Of a DNA stretch of 64,000 bases, positions 48,767 through 57,605 are shown piece by piece. Positions within the stretch are counted from its first letter, which is position 1. Each line of letters begins with the position of its first letter. Under the pieces are notes generated by a model that did not search any database, had not been told where the DNA came from, and was given only the letters and a program-made list of their open reading frames with translations. This DNA is from Pseudomonadota bacterium (GTDB lineage Bacteria; Pseudomonadota; Alphaproteobacteria; Sphingomonadales; Sphingomonadaceae): contig JAEZZI010000026.1 in NCBI GenBank assembly GCA_023418595.1, forward strand, positions 62,001-126,000, read 5' to 3'. Position numbers and translations under genes: made by a program.

Positions 48767-49984
48767 ATGGAACGCGCAGATGTCATCATCCTGGGCGGCG
48801 GGTTGGTCGGGAGCGCGCTGGGCATCGCGCTCGATGCGCATGGCCTGTCGTCGATCATCGTCGATCCCGCCGATCCGGCGGTAGTTCAGGGCACAGGGTT
48901 CGACGGACGTGCCTCCGCCGTCGCCAGCGCCAGCCACCGGATGTTCGACGCAATCGGCGTGGGCGAGCGGCTGGCCGGACATGGCTGCCCGATCAAGGCG
49001 ATCCGGGTGAGCGATGGCCTGGCGCCCGGTGCGCTCGATTTCGAACCCGATGCCGATGATGGGGCGCTGGGGGTGATGTATGAGAACCGGCGACTGCGGA
49101 CGGCATTGTTCGAAGCCGCGAGCGCGGCGTCGCGCGTCGACCTGCGGATGCAGACGCTGCCGGTGACGACCGAGCGCGGGGTCGGCGGCGTGTCGGTCAC
49201 GCTGTCGTCGGGCGACACGATTCGCGCACCGCTGCTGATCGCTGCCGAGGGACGCCGCTCGCCGACGCGCGAAGCCGCCGGGATCAACGTCGCGCGCTGG
49301 CAGTACGACCATGTCGCGATGATCGCGACGCTGAACCACGAACACCCGCACGACAACACCGCGTTCGAGATCTTCTATCCGGCCGGACCCTTCGCGATCC
49401 TGCCGTTGCTGGACGATGCGAACGGCCACCGATCGGCGATCGTGTGGACGGTGGATGCCAAGGACGCACCGGGCCTGCTGAAGCTGGGCGATCGCGGCTG
49501 GCTGGCCGAAGCGGAAAAGCGGATGGGCGGGTTTCTGGGCACGCTCGGCCCCGTCACGCAGCGGTCGAGCTATCCGCTGGGGTTCCATCATGCCGCCAAG
49601 GTCACGGGCAAGCGGCTGGCGCTGGTTGGCGACGCCGCGCACGGCATCCATCCAATTGCGGGGCAGGGCGTCAATCTGGGTTATCGCGACGTCGCGGCGC
49701 TGGTCGAGGTGCTGGTCGAGGGCAAAAGGCTGGGGATGGACCTGGGCGATGCGCAGGTGCTGGCGCGCTACGAACGGTGGCGCGGGCTGGACACGTTCAT
49801 GGTGGCAAGTTCGACCGATTTGCTCACGCGGCTGTTTGGGATACCCGGCAAGACCGCGAGTGCGGTTCGCCGGTTCGGCATTTCGGCGGTGAACGCGATC
49901 CCGCCATTGAAGGGCCGACTTATGGCCGAGGCACGCGGTGAGTCGGGCGATTTGCCCAAGCTGCTCCAGGGGATGACGGTTTAA
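48767..49984 (+). CDS. UbiH/UbiF/VisC-family FAD monooxygenase
   Basis: 405 residues. The Rossmann motif VIILGGGLVGSALGIAL opens the protein, and the second FAD motif GDAAHGIHPIAGQGVNLGYRDVAAL lies near residue 285. This family hydroxylates the ubiquinone ring at positions C5, C6 or C1; which one cannot be told. The ATG at 48767 directly precedes the Rossmann fold; upstream codons from 48731 are not needed. Expected at the inner membrane with other Ubi proteins. Confidence 0.87.
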   Translation: MERADVIILGGGLVGSALGIALDAHGLSSIIVDPADPAVVQGTGFDGRASAVASASHRMFDAIGVGERLAGHGCPIKAIRVSDGLAPGALDFEPDADDGALGVMYENRRLRTALFEAASAASRVDLRMQTLPVTTERGVGGVSVTLSSGDTIRAPLLIAAEGRRSPTREAAGINVARWQYDHVAMIATLNHEHPHDNTAFEIFYPAGPFAILPLLDDANGHRSAIVWTVDAKDAPGLLKLGDRGWLAEAEKRMGGFLGTLGPVTQRSSYPLGFHHAAKVTGKRLALVGDAAHGIHPIAGQGVNLGYRDVAALVEVLVEGKRLGMDLGDAQVLARYERWRGLDTFMVASSTDLLTRLFGIPGKTASAVRRFGISAVNAIPPLKGRLMAEARGESGDLPKLLQGMTV

Positions 49985-49995
49985 AGCCCGTTGTC

Positions 49996-50100
49996 GTCAC
50001 CCCGGACTTGTTACGGGGTCCACCAAGCCGCTTGCGCTTCGTTCGGGTATGATGCGGTGCACGCTCCGCCCGGTGGACCCCGGAACAAGTCCGGGGTGGC
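49996..50100. repeat. Type B palindromic repeat
   Basis: Arms at 49996-50022 and 50073-50100, almost perfect complements (ACCCCGGAACAAGTCCGGGG core on the right), spaced by about 50 bases. It lies 12 bases past the ubiH-like gene, between convergent genes. Confidence 0.75.
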
Positions 50101-50234
50101 GGAGTGTTCGGGGGACGCTACCTGACTCCCCGCCCTCAAACGAGAATGTCGCGGGTGTTTGCCTGGCTGGGCGATCGGCGGACGATGGTGGTCGGGCTGG
50201 TGCTCGCCAAATTCTCAAGCCTCCTGACCCAAGT

Positions 50235-50255
50235 CCGTTCGTTTCAAGCGAACGG
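50235..50255. repeat. Reduced type A palindrome
   Basis: Only the outer 7-bp ends CCGTTCG/CGAACGG of the type A repeat remain, joined by a 7-base loop. It looks like an internal deletion product, located 17 bases past the stop of the LON-domain gene. Confidence 0.55.
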
Positions 50256-50272
50256 GAGAAGAATGCTGCGCT

Positions 50273-50881
50273 CTATTGCAGCGTACCCGCTTCGTCGTCG
50301 CCATGCCGCCCGTAGAAGTGCATCAATTGCACGATCAACTCGGCGCGCGCCGCCAAGTCGGGCGCCTCCAGCAGCGCCTGTTTCGACGCCGCATCGAACG
50401 GCGCGATCTGTGCGATGCCGTTGACCAGGCTCTGGTCGTCCAGGCGCGACACCGCTTCCCAATCCACCGCATAGCCTTGCGCATCGGCGAAGCGCCGCGA
50501 TTCGAGTTCCAGGCTGGCGCGCGCGCCCAGCGACAGATCGGTTTCTGTCTCCGCCGCGATCAACTCCGCCTCGACCTGGCGGAACGGCGTCGGCACCTCC
50601 AGCTCGCGGGTCACGCGGAACAGCGACACGCCCTGGAGCACGATGTCGTAGCGCCCGTCCTCATGCGCCTCGACATCGATGATCTGACCGACGCAGCCGA
50701 TGTCAAACAAGGCGGGCTTCTCGCCCCCTTCGCGCGGCTGGATCATGCCGATGCGGCGATCGCGCGCGAGCGCGTCGGACACCATCGACCGGTAGCGCGG
50801 CTCGAAAATGTGCAGTGGCAGGTGCATCTGCGGAAACAGCAGCGCACCTCCCAAGGGGAAGATCGACAGCCGCGTGCTCAC
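50273..50881 (-). CDS. LON N-terminal (substrate-binding) domain protein
   Basis: 202 residues comprising a stand-alone LON substrate-binding domain: LSIFPLGGALLFPQMHLPLHIFEPRYRSMVSDALARDRRIGMIQP, then GCVGQIIDVEAHEDGRYDIVLQGVSLFRV. No ATPase or protease part. Such proteins are thought to take part in protein quality control. The start overlaps the stop of the YbbN-like gene (ATGA), so the pair is translationally coupled. Confidence 0.85.
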   Translation of the reverse strand: MSTRLSIFPLGGALLFPQMHLPLHIFEPRYRSMVSDALARDRRIGMIQPREGGEKPALFDIGCVGQIIDVEAHEDGRYDIVLQGVSLFRVTRELEVPTPFRQVEAELIAAETETDLSLGARASLELESRRFADAQGYAVDWEAVSRLDDQSLVNGIAQIAPFDAASKQALLEAPDLAARAELIVQLMHFYGRHGDDEAGTLQ

Positions 50882-51789
50882 CCGAACAGGGTCGCGGACA
50901 GGCGACGGCGCTGCGCGGACACCCAGGGATCTTCGAGACCGACGACTTCGAAGATCTGGAGCAGGCGGGTGCGCGCGGCAGCCTCGTTCCAGTCGCGGTC
51001 CTCGGCGATCAGCGCGAGCAATGTGTCGGCGGCGGCGTCGCGGTCGCCCGCCGCCATCTGGCCGTCGGCGAGCTTCATGCGCGCGTCCATGTCAGACGGA
51101 TTGGCGGCAACTTCGGCTTCCAGCGCGGCGAGGTCGCGGACCGGCTGCGCGGTGGTGGCGAGCGCCAGCGCCGAACGCGCGCGGTCGATTTCGGGAGCCT
51201 TGGTCACTTTCTCGGGCAGCGCGTCGAGCAACGCCTGCGCTTCGTCGGTGCGCCCCAGCGACACCAGCGCACGGACGCTGCCCGCATGAACCGCGGCATT
51301 GTCGGGCGCCATGTCGGCGATCTGGGCAAAGATCGACAGCGCGCGCTCGGCGTCGCCGCCTGCCAGCGCTTCCTCGCCCATCGCGATCAGCGGCTCGATA
51401 TCGGCCTCTGCCTGGGCGGCGGGCGAATCGAGCGGGAGTTGCTTCAACAGCTGGTCGAGCATCCCCTTCAGCTGCGATTCGGTGCGCGCGCTGGTCAGAT
51501 CGGCGACCGGCTGCCCCTGAAACATCGCATAGACGGTCGGGATCGACCGGATCTGGAATTGCGCGGCGATGAACTTGTTTTCATCGACATTGACCTTGGC
51601 CAGCACCACGCCCTTGTCGGCATAATCGGCAGCGACCTTTTCGAGCACCGGGGTCAGCGCCTTGCACGGACCGCACCATTCGGCCCAGAAATCAAGGATG
51701 ACGAGGCTGGTCATCGACGGTTCGACGACGTCCTTGCGGAACTGATCGACGGCTTCGCGTTCCTGCGGTGACAATCCTAGCGTGGCCAA
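50878..51789 (-). CDS. ybbN: YbbN/CnoX-like thioredoxin with TPR region
   Basis: 303 residues. A thioredoxin domain with WAEWCGPCKAL active site lies near residues 35-45, followed by helical repeats (DAERALSIFAQIADMAPDNAAVHAGSVRALVSLGRTDEAQALLDALP). This matches the holdase-chaperone YbbN (CnoX). It starts at TTG 51789 with AGGAG five bases upstream; the frame to 51873 lacks a ribosome site. It has the reactive CxxC, unlike E. coli YbbN, which is SxxC. Confidence 0.87.
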   Translation of the reverse strand: MATLGLSPQEREAVDQFRKDVVEPSMTSLVILDFWAEWCGPCKALTPVLEKVAADYADKGVVLAKVNVDENKFIAAQFQIRSIPTVYAMFQGQPVADLTSARTESQLKGMLDQLLKQLPLDSPAAQAEADIEPLIAMGEEALAGGDAERALSIFAQIADMAPDNAAVHAGSVRALVSLGRTDEAQALLDALPEKVTKAPEIDRARSALALATTAQPVRDLAALEAEVAANPSDMDARMKLADGQMAAGDRDAAADTLLALIAEDRDWNEAAARTRLLQIFEVVGLEDPWVSAQRRRLSATLFG

Positions 51790-51953
51790 GGGGCGCTCCT
51801 GATCGGGGAATGGATGATGCCCTATTTGGGCGCTTTGCACGCGGCATCCAACCCCCGAACGAAAGTTACGCAAAAGGGGTTGCCGGGTCCGGATGCGGCT
51901 GTTAGAGGGCGCGCCTTACCCGCCCGGTGCAGCCACCGGGATCACGCGCCAGA

Positions 51954-52028
51954 GCGGGCGTAGCTCAGGGGTAGAGCACAACCTTGCCAAGGTTGGGGTC
52001 GAGGGTTCGAATCCCTTCGCCCGCTCCA
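51954..52028 (+). tRNA. tRNA-Gly(GCC)
   Basis: 75 bases with acceptor stem GCGGGCG/CGCCCGC, discriminator T and encoded CCA. The anticodon stem-loop is CAACC-TTGCCAA-GGTTG (anticodon GCC) and the T-loop GGTTCGAATCC. No mobile element adjoins it in this window. Confidence 0.95.
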
Positions 52029-52031
52029 GCC

Positions 52032-52053
52032 GCTGCCGCGAAATAGCGGCAGC
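52032..52053 (+). terminator. Hairpin after tRNA-Gly
   Basis: GCTGCCGC/GCGGCAGC, 8-bp perfect stem with a 6-base loop, four bases after the tRNA, followed by TATTTCG. A weak T-tract makes this only a possible terminator. Confidence 0.45.
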
Positions 52054-52163
52054 TATTTCGCACATCTGCAGCGGCCCGGACGGCGCCGCTTGAGGCGACC
52101 GACGACATGGCGTTGGCATGTCGAAACCCCTCAAATTTTACTGCGTCGCCCCCGACAAACCCC

Positions 52164-54194
52164 TCAAAAATCCACCGTCAGGTACAGCGACCCCGTCCGC
52201 CCCGAAATCGGGGCATAGGCCCCGGCCCCGCGCAGGTCGAAGCCATAGGCATCGCCGACATTGCGGACCTGCCCGCGCACCGTCGCGCTGCGCTCGCCCA
52301 GCTTGAAGCGATAACGCGCGCCCAGATCGACCAATGTCCTCGACGGAATCTCGACCAGATTGCTGGTGGTCGCGGGCACGTCGCCGCTGTGCGCCACGCG
52401 CAGGTCGAGCGACAGCCCCGCCACCGCCTTCACCCGCCAGTCGGCGTTGAAATCGATCAGCCTCCCGGAAATTCCCACCGGTCGCTCGCCCACCCGGCCC
52501 AGTTCGACCGCCGCGCCGGTCACGCGGGGGCGCGACAGCACGCCGCCTGCGACGATGTAGAGGTTGGGCGTCACCGTTCCCGCGAGCGACAATTCCACGC
52601 CCCGGCTGACGATATCGCCGAGCGGTCCGAACCGCCCGCTCGCGTCGAGATTGTTGTACGGCTTGCGCAGGTCGAACACCCCGCCCACCGCGCGCAAGCC
52701 ATCGCTCAGCTGATAGCGGAATCCGGCGTCGATCTGGCGAGTGAGGATCGCGGGCAGCGGCTGGTTGCGGTTGACCGCATTGGCGGGCGCGATCCCGCTT
52801 TCCTCCAGCCCGCGCGCATGGCCCGCATAGACGGTCAGCCGCTTGCCCAGATAGGCGGCGGCGGTGACATTGTAGAGCCAGGGATCGGCACGGGTTTCGA
52901 CCGCGGCCATGCCCGGCAGCTCGAACCGCTTGCGATAATCGGTGCGCGACACGCCGAAGCTCAGCTCGCCCACGCCCCGCCAGCGCCCTTCATAGGCGAT
53001 GCCGCCGCTCCATTGCCGCACCCCGTCGCGGGTCTGTTCGGTGAAGGCGTAATCGGGCTCTGCCACGTCGAACGCCGCGCCGATGACGGTCGGACCATAG
53101 AAATGGAAGCTCGATCCCCCGTAACGCTGGCTGCGGTCGCGTCCGCGCAGCGACAGATGGACGACGTGCAGCCGGTCGCCCTCGGTCAGGCTGCGGGTGA
53201 CGCGAAACTCGCCCGATGTCGAGACGAAGCGGCTGTGCGGATCGGCGATGATGAGGCGATCGGCGGCACCCTCGGGCGTCACGTCCAGCAGCAGATGCGC
53301 GAACGCCGACGGCTCGTCGAGCAATGACCGGAACAGCCCTGCGCGAATCAGCCAGTCGCTGGCGGGCGCGACATTGGCGAGCACCCCCTGCAACACGCCG
53401 ACGCTTTCCAGATCGGTCCAGCCCGGCCCGGCATAGCGCCGTCGTTCGATGCGCGGCGGCAGCTGCGCGCCCGCCGGGATGTAGATGGGCGGCGCTTCGT
53501 CGTCTATCAGGTGGCTGCGCTGGTAGAAGGGGATGATTTCCACCGCGTCGCTCGGCCGCCAGCGGAGCGCGGCGGCTTTGTTATAGGTCCAGCTCTTCAC
53601 CCCGTCGACGAAGTGATAGCGCTGCACCTGTCCGCCCAGCCCCAGGCTGAGCGTGTCGCCGACGGGCACCACCGCATCCGCCTCGATGCTGGCATTGCCA
53701 TAGGTGTCGCCGCCCGCCATCGCCGACAGGGCGAATGCGTCGCCGGGTTTGCGAAACCGGAAATCGACGATGCCGGTGGGCGAGGGGAAGGGATAACCCT
53801 GCGCCGACAGTCCCACCTTGATCGACGTCGAACGGCGCAGCCGCGTGAGCAGGCTGGCATAGGGATCGAAATACAGCCCCTCGATCCGCACATTGCCCGC
53901 GGCAAAGGGGGAGAAGCCGCGAACATTGCCCTGGGAATAGATACCCAGCGTCTCGCGCCCCACCGAAAAGCCGAATCCGTCCTCCGCCTGGGTCACTGCG
54001 TTTTCGGCGGCGCGTCCCTGCGCGGGCGGCGGCGCGGGGGCAGAAGCCGGGGCGGGCGTGGTTTGCACAGCGGCAGGCGGCGGCGGCGGGGCGGTCTGCG
54101 GGTCGGGCGCGCCGGGTGCCGCCAGCAATGCCGGAAGAATGAACTTCACCTCCGCGTACCCCCCGAACGCAACATTCGTGCAGACTGGCACCAC
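52164..54194 (-). CDS. TonB-dependent outer-membrane receptor
   Basis: About 676 residues. A short signal-like N-terminus (VKFILPALLAAPGAPD) and a proline/alanine linker are followed by a plug-like region (VRGFSPFAAGNVRIEGLYFD) and a long alternating beta-barrel, ending in the outer-membrane signature LYLTVDF with terminal phenylalanine. The likely substrate is a metal chelate or a similar ligand; it cannot be assigned. The start is uncertain: ATG 54194 or GTG 54149, the latter starting at the signal peptide. No TonB box is obvious. Confidence 0.8.
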   Translation of the reverse strand: MVPVCTNVAFGGYAEVKFILPALLAAPGAPDPQTAPPPPPAAVQTTPAPASAPAPPPAQGRAAENAVTQAEDGFGFSVGRETLGIYSQGNVRGFSPFAAGNVRIEGLYFDPYASLLTRLRRSTSIKVGLSAQGYPFPSPTGIVDFRFRKPGDAFALSAMAGGDTYGNASIEADAVVPVGDTLSLGLGGQVQRYHFVDGVKSWTYNKAAALRWRPSDAVEIIPFYQRSHLIDDEAPPIYIPAGAQLPPRIERRRYAGPGWTDLESVGVLQGVLANVAPASDWLIRAGLFRSLLDEPSAFAHLLLDVTPEGAADRLIIADPHSRFVSTSGEFRVTRSLTEGDRLHVVHLSLRGRDRSQRYGGSSFHFYGPTVIGAAFDVAEPDYAFTEQTRDGVRQWSGGIAYEGRWRGVGELSFGVSRTDYRKRFELPGMAAVETRADPWLYNVTAAAYLGKRLTVYAGHARGLEESGIAPANAVNRNQPLPAILTRQIDAGFRYQLSDGLRAVGGVFDLRKPYNNLDASGRFGPLGDIVSRGVELSLAGTVTPNLYIVAGGVLSRPRVTGAAVELGRVGERPVGISGRLIDFNADWRVKAVAGLSLDLRVAHSGDVPATTSNLVEIPSRTLVDLGARYRFKLGERSATVRGQVRNVGDAYGFDLRGAGAYAPISGRTGSLYLTVDF

Positions 54195-54328
54195 AGGGAA
54201 CCGACTGACAAGTGAAATTGAAGCAAATTCAATGCCGTCGCGGCTGGACAGGGGATTATTCCCGCAAGCCGAGCGCCCGCCTGCAAGTTTCGGGTCGCAC
54301 GGGCGCGCGCGACGCTTATGGTCGGTGC

Positions 54329-55123
54329 ATGAGCGATATGCGAATCGGGATCGGCGGCTGGATCTACGAACCGTGGCGCGGCGGCGTCTTCTATCCGGCA
54401 GGCCATCCGCAGAAACGCGAGCTGGAATATGCGTCGCGCGCGGTGACGGCCATCGAGGTCAACGGCACCTATTATTCGAGTTTCAAGCCCGACACTTTCG
54501 CCAAATGGGCGGCGGAAGTGCCCGACGATTTCGTCTTTGCCGTCAAGGCGTCGCGCTATGCGGTCAATCGCAAGCGGCTCGACGAAGGCGGGGAGTCGAT
54601 CGCCAAGTTTCTGGGTCAGGGGATCACCGAACTGGGGCCGAAACTGGGGCCGATCCTGTGGCAGGTGGCCAACACCAAGAAATTCGACGCCGCAGAAATT
54701 GCGGGGTTTCTGAAACTGCTGCCCGCGAAACAGGACGGCGTGGCGCTGCGCCATGCGGTGCAGGTGCGGCACGACAGTTTCCATGTGGCGGAGTTCGTCG
54801 GTCTGTGTCGCGAAGCGTGCGTGGCGATCGTCTATGCCGATTCGGCGGATTATCCGGCGATCGCCGATGTCAGCGGCGATTTCGTCTATGCCCGGCTGGA
54901 GAATGCGGAAGGCCGGTTCGCGGCGGGTTACGCGCCGTCGAAGCTCGATGAATGGGCGGACGCGGTGCGGGTCTGGGCGAAGGGTGACGTGCCCGAGGGG
55001 CTGCCGACTTTCGGCGCGCCTGCGGAAAAGCGGGCGCGGGATGTGTTCGTGTTCATGATCAATGGGGCGAAGGAAAAGGCGCCGGCGGCTGCGCAGGCGT
55101 TGATCGAGCGGGTTGCAGGCTGA
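54329..55123 (+). CDS. DUF72 family protein
   Basis: 264 residues. Pattern: MRIGIGGWIYEPWRGGVFYPAGHPQKRELEYASRAVTAIEVNGTYYS, then FVFAVKASRYAVNRKRL and LGPILWQVA, a TIM-barrel of the YecE/DUF72 family whose activity is unknown. The ATG at 54329 begins the conserved part; the longer frame from 54212 is GC-rich shadow. It is divergent from the receptor gene. Confidence 0.85.
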   Translation: MSDMRIGIGGWIYEPWRGGVFYPAGHPQKRELEYASRAVTAIEVNGTYYSSFKPDTFAKWAAEVPDDFVFAVKASRYAVNRKRLDEGGESIAKFLGQGITELGPKLGPILWQVANTKKFDAAEIAGFLKLLPAKQDGVALRHAVQVRHDSFHVAEFVGLCREACVAIVYADSADYPAIADVSGDFVYARLENAEGRFAAGYAPSKLDEWADAVRVWAKGDVPEGLPTFGAPAEKRARDVFVFMINGAKEKAPAAAQALIERVAG

Positions 55124-55163
55124 CAACCGCCACCTTTGCTGCAAGACCTCGCATTGACGCGCT

Positions 55164-56270
55164 TTAAGGCCGCTCGGGGCTTGGCTTGTCGGCCACCATC
55201 CGCTCCCCGTCGATGATTATTGGGCTGGCGACGCCGGGGAGGCCGTTCAGCATGACCTGCATCCCGCGTGCGATCACCTGGGGATCGGCGAAGACTTCGG
55301 CAACCGTGTTGATCGGGCCTGCGGGGATGCCCGCGGCCTCCAGTGCTTCATAGAGCGCGGCCTTGTCCCATGCGCCGATCGCGGCGGCGAGGATCGGGAT
55401 CATCACGCGGCGGTTCTCGACGCGCGCGGGATTGGTGGCGAAACGCGGGTCATCGGCAAGGGTAAGGCCGAGGACGGCGCATAGCCGCCGGAACTGGCCG
55501 TCATTGCCGACCGCGATGATCAGGTCGCCATCGGCGCAGGCGAATGCCTGATAGGGCGCAAGATTGGCGTGGCCGTTGCCCATGCGGTGGGGGACGTTGC
55601 CGCTCGCCATCCAGTTGAGCGCCTGGTTGGCGAGCACCGCGACTTGCGTATCGAGCAAAGCCATGTCGATATGCGCGCCCTTGCCCGTGGCATCGCGCTG
55701 GCGCAGCGCGGCGAGGATGGCGACGGCGGTGTAGACGCCGGTGAAGATGTCGGCATAGGCGATTCCCGCTTTCTGCGGCGCGCCGTCGGGCTCGCCGGTC
55801 AGCGACATGATGCCGCCCATCGCCTGGATAATGAAGTCGTATCCGGCGCGCGGCGCATAGGGGCCGGTCTGGCCGAAGCCGGTGATCGAGGCGACGATCA
55901 GGCGGGGGTTGAGGGTGCGGAGGCTGGCGGGATCGAGGCCGTATTTGACCAGCCCGCCGACCTTGTAGTTTTCGATCACCACATCCGCGTCGGCGACCAG
56001 TGCACGGATTTCGGCTTGGCCTTCCGGCGTAGTGATATCGATGGCGCGGCTCGTCTTGCCGCGATTGGTCGAATGGAAATAGGCGGCGTCGAGGTTGCGG
56101 CCCTGCTCGTCATGCAGGAAGGGCGGCCCCCAATGCCGGGTATCGTCGCCCGCACCGGGGCGTTCGATCTTCACCACTTCGGCCCCGAGATCGGCAAGCA
56201 ACTGCCCGCACCACGGACCCGCAAGGATGCGGGCGAGTTCGACGACCTTGATGCCGCAGAGGGGTTTCAT
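55164..56270 (-). CDS. CaiB/BaiF-family CoA-transferase
   Basis: 368 residues. It opens with IKVVELARILAGPWCGQLLADLGAEVVKIERPGAGDDTRHWGPPF, the standard class III CoA-transferase start. The expected catalytic aspartate is in MALLDTQVAVLANQALNW near residue 160. It is encoded 135 bases downstream of a glutaryl-CoA dehydrogenase gene on the same strand. In animals and bacteria that pairing is seen with succinate/hydroxymethylglutarate:glutarate CoA-transferase, so glutarate activation is the most likely reaction. Confidence 0.82.
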   Translation of the reverse strand: MKPLCGIKVVELARILAGPWCGQLLADLGAEVVKIERPGAGDDTRHWGPPFLHDEQGRNLDAAYFHSTNRGKTSRAIDITTPEGQAEIRALVADADVVIENYKVGGLVKYGLDPASLRTLNPRLIVASITGFGQTGPYAPRAGYDFIIQAMGGIMSLTGEPDGAPQKAGIAYADIFTGVYTAVAILAALRQRDATGKGAHIDMALLDTQVAVLANQALNWMASGNVPHRMGNGHANLAPYQAFACADGDLIIAVGNDGQFRRLCAVLGLTLADDPRFATNPARVENRRVMIPILAAAIGAWDKAALYEALEAAGIPAGPINTVAEVFADPQVIARGMQVMLNGLPGVASPIIIDGERMVADKPSPERP

Positions 56271-56284
56271 TTCATCCCCCGCCC

Positions 56285-56379
56285 GTCACCCCGGCCGAAG
56301 TGCCGGGGTCCACCGTCCCGCAAGCGCCGCGTCGGCTGCCAGCGCGGCGCGGTGGATGCCGGAACAAGTTCGGCATGAC
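56285..56379. repeat. Type B palindromic repeat between gcdH and the CoA-transferase gene
   Basis: Arms at 56285-56313 and 56352-56379 (GTCACCCCGGCCGAAG... / ...AAGTTCGGCATGAC), diverged. Unlike most copies it lies between two genes of the same strand, so it would be transcribed inside a putative operon. Confidence 0.65.
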
Positions 56380-56405
56380 GGAAATGGATTGAGGCTGCGC
56401 GGATC

Positions 56406-57596
56406 TCAAAAAGCCGCAATTCCCGTGATCGCGCGGCCCAGGATCAGGCCGTGGACGTCGTGCGTGCCTTCATAGGTGTTGACCGTTTCCAGGTTGATCG
56501 CGTGGCGCAGGACATGGAAGTCGGCGGCGATGCCGTTGCCGCCGTGCATGTCGCGTGCCGTCCGGGCGATGTCCAATGCCTTGCCGCAATTGTTGCGCTT
56601 GATGATCGAGATCGCCTCTGGCGCGAGCGTGCCTTCGTCGAACATGCGGCCCGCGCGCAGGGCGGCGTTCAGTCCGAGCGCGATTTCGGTCTGCATATTG
56701 GCGAGCTTCAGCTGGACGAGTTGCGTCGCCGCCAGGGGGCGCCCGAATTGCTGGCGTTCGAGCGTGTAGTTGCGTGCCGCCTCCATACAGGCCTCGGCCG
56801 CGCCCATCGTGCCCCAGGCAATGCCGTAGCGCGCGCGGTTGAGGCAGCCAAACGGGCCTTTCAGCCCCTGAACCTCCGGCAGCAGCGCGTCCTCGCCGAC
56901 TTCGACGCCGTCCATGACGATTTCGCCGGTGATCGACGCGCGCAGGCTCAGCTTGCCCTCGATCTTGGGGGCGGACAGTCCGGCCATGCCCTTTTCGAGC
57001 ACGAAGCCCTTGATTCCGCCGCCATGCGCGTCGGATTTCGCCCAGACGACGAACACATCCGCGATCGGTGAATTGGTGATCCACATCTTGGTGCCGGTCA
57101 GCCGGTATCCGCCGTCGATCTTCTCCGCGCGCGTCCGCATGCTGCCGGGGTCGGAGCCCGCATCGGGTTCGGTCAGGCCGAAACAGCCTACCCATTCGCC
57201 GCTGGCGAGTTTGGGGAGATATTTGCGCTTCTGCTCCTCGGTGCCGTACGCGTTGATCGGGTGCATCACGAGGCTCGACTGGACGCTCATCGCCGAGCGA
57301 TAGCCGCTGTCGATCGCCTCCACCTCGCGTGCAACCAGGCCGTAGGCGACATAGCCGAGCCCCGCGCCGCCATATTCCTCCGGGATGGTCGGGCCGAGCA
57401 GGCCAAGCTGGCCCATTTCACGCATGATCTCGCGATCGAAGTCTTCGTTGAGGAAGGCGTCGGTCACGCGCGGGCGCAGGCGTTCGCGGGCATAATTGCG
57501 CGCCGAATCGCGCACCATGCGCTCCTCGTCAGTCAGTTGCGCGTCGAGCGCGAAAGGGTCCTGCCAGTCGAAACGGCCCATCTGTGCCATGTGCAA
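56406..57596 (-). CDS. gcdH: Glutaryl-CoA dehydrogenase
   Basis: 396 residues of the acyl-CoA dehydrogenase fold. It carries LLGPTIPEEYGGAGLGYVAYGLVAREVEAIDSGYRSAMSVQSSLVM, CFGLTEPDAGSDPGSMRTRA, KMWITNSPIADVFVVWAK, and the catalytic glutamate block NTYEGTHDVHGLILGRAITG, which is specific for the glutaryl-CoA branch. It oxidises and decarboxylates glutaryl-CoA to crotonyl-CoA in lysine/tryptophan breakdown. ATG 57596 or 57590. Confidence 0.9.
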   Translation of the reverse strand: MHMAQMGRFDWQDPFALDAQLTDEERMVRDSARNYARERLRPRVTDAFLNEDFDREIMREMGQLGLLGPTIPEEYGGAGLGYVAYGLVAREVEAIDSGYRSAMSVQSSLVMHPINAYGTEEQKRKYLPKLASGEWVGCFGLTEPDAGSDPGSMRTRAEKIDGGYRLTGTKMWITNSPIADVFVVWAKSDAHGGGIKGFVLEKGMAGLSAPKIEGKLSLRASITGEIVMDGVEVGEDALLPEVQGLKGPFGCLNRARYGIAWGTMGAAEACMEAARNYTLERQQFGRPLAATQLVQLKLANMQTEIALGLNAALRAGRMFDEGTLAPEAISIIKRNNCGKALDIARTARDMHGGNGIAADFHVLRHAINLETVNTYEGTHDVHGLILGRAITGIAAF

Positions 57597-57605
57597 ATTC
57601 GTCCT

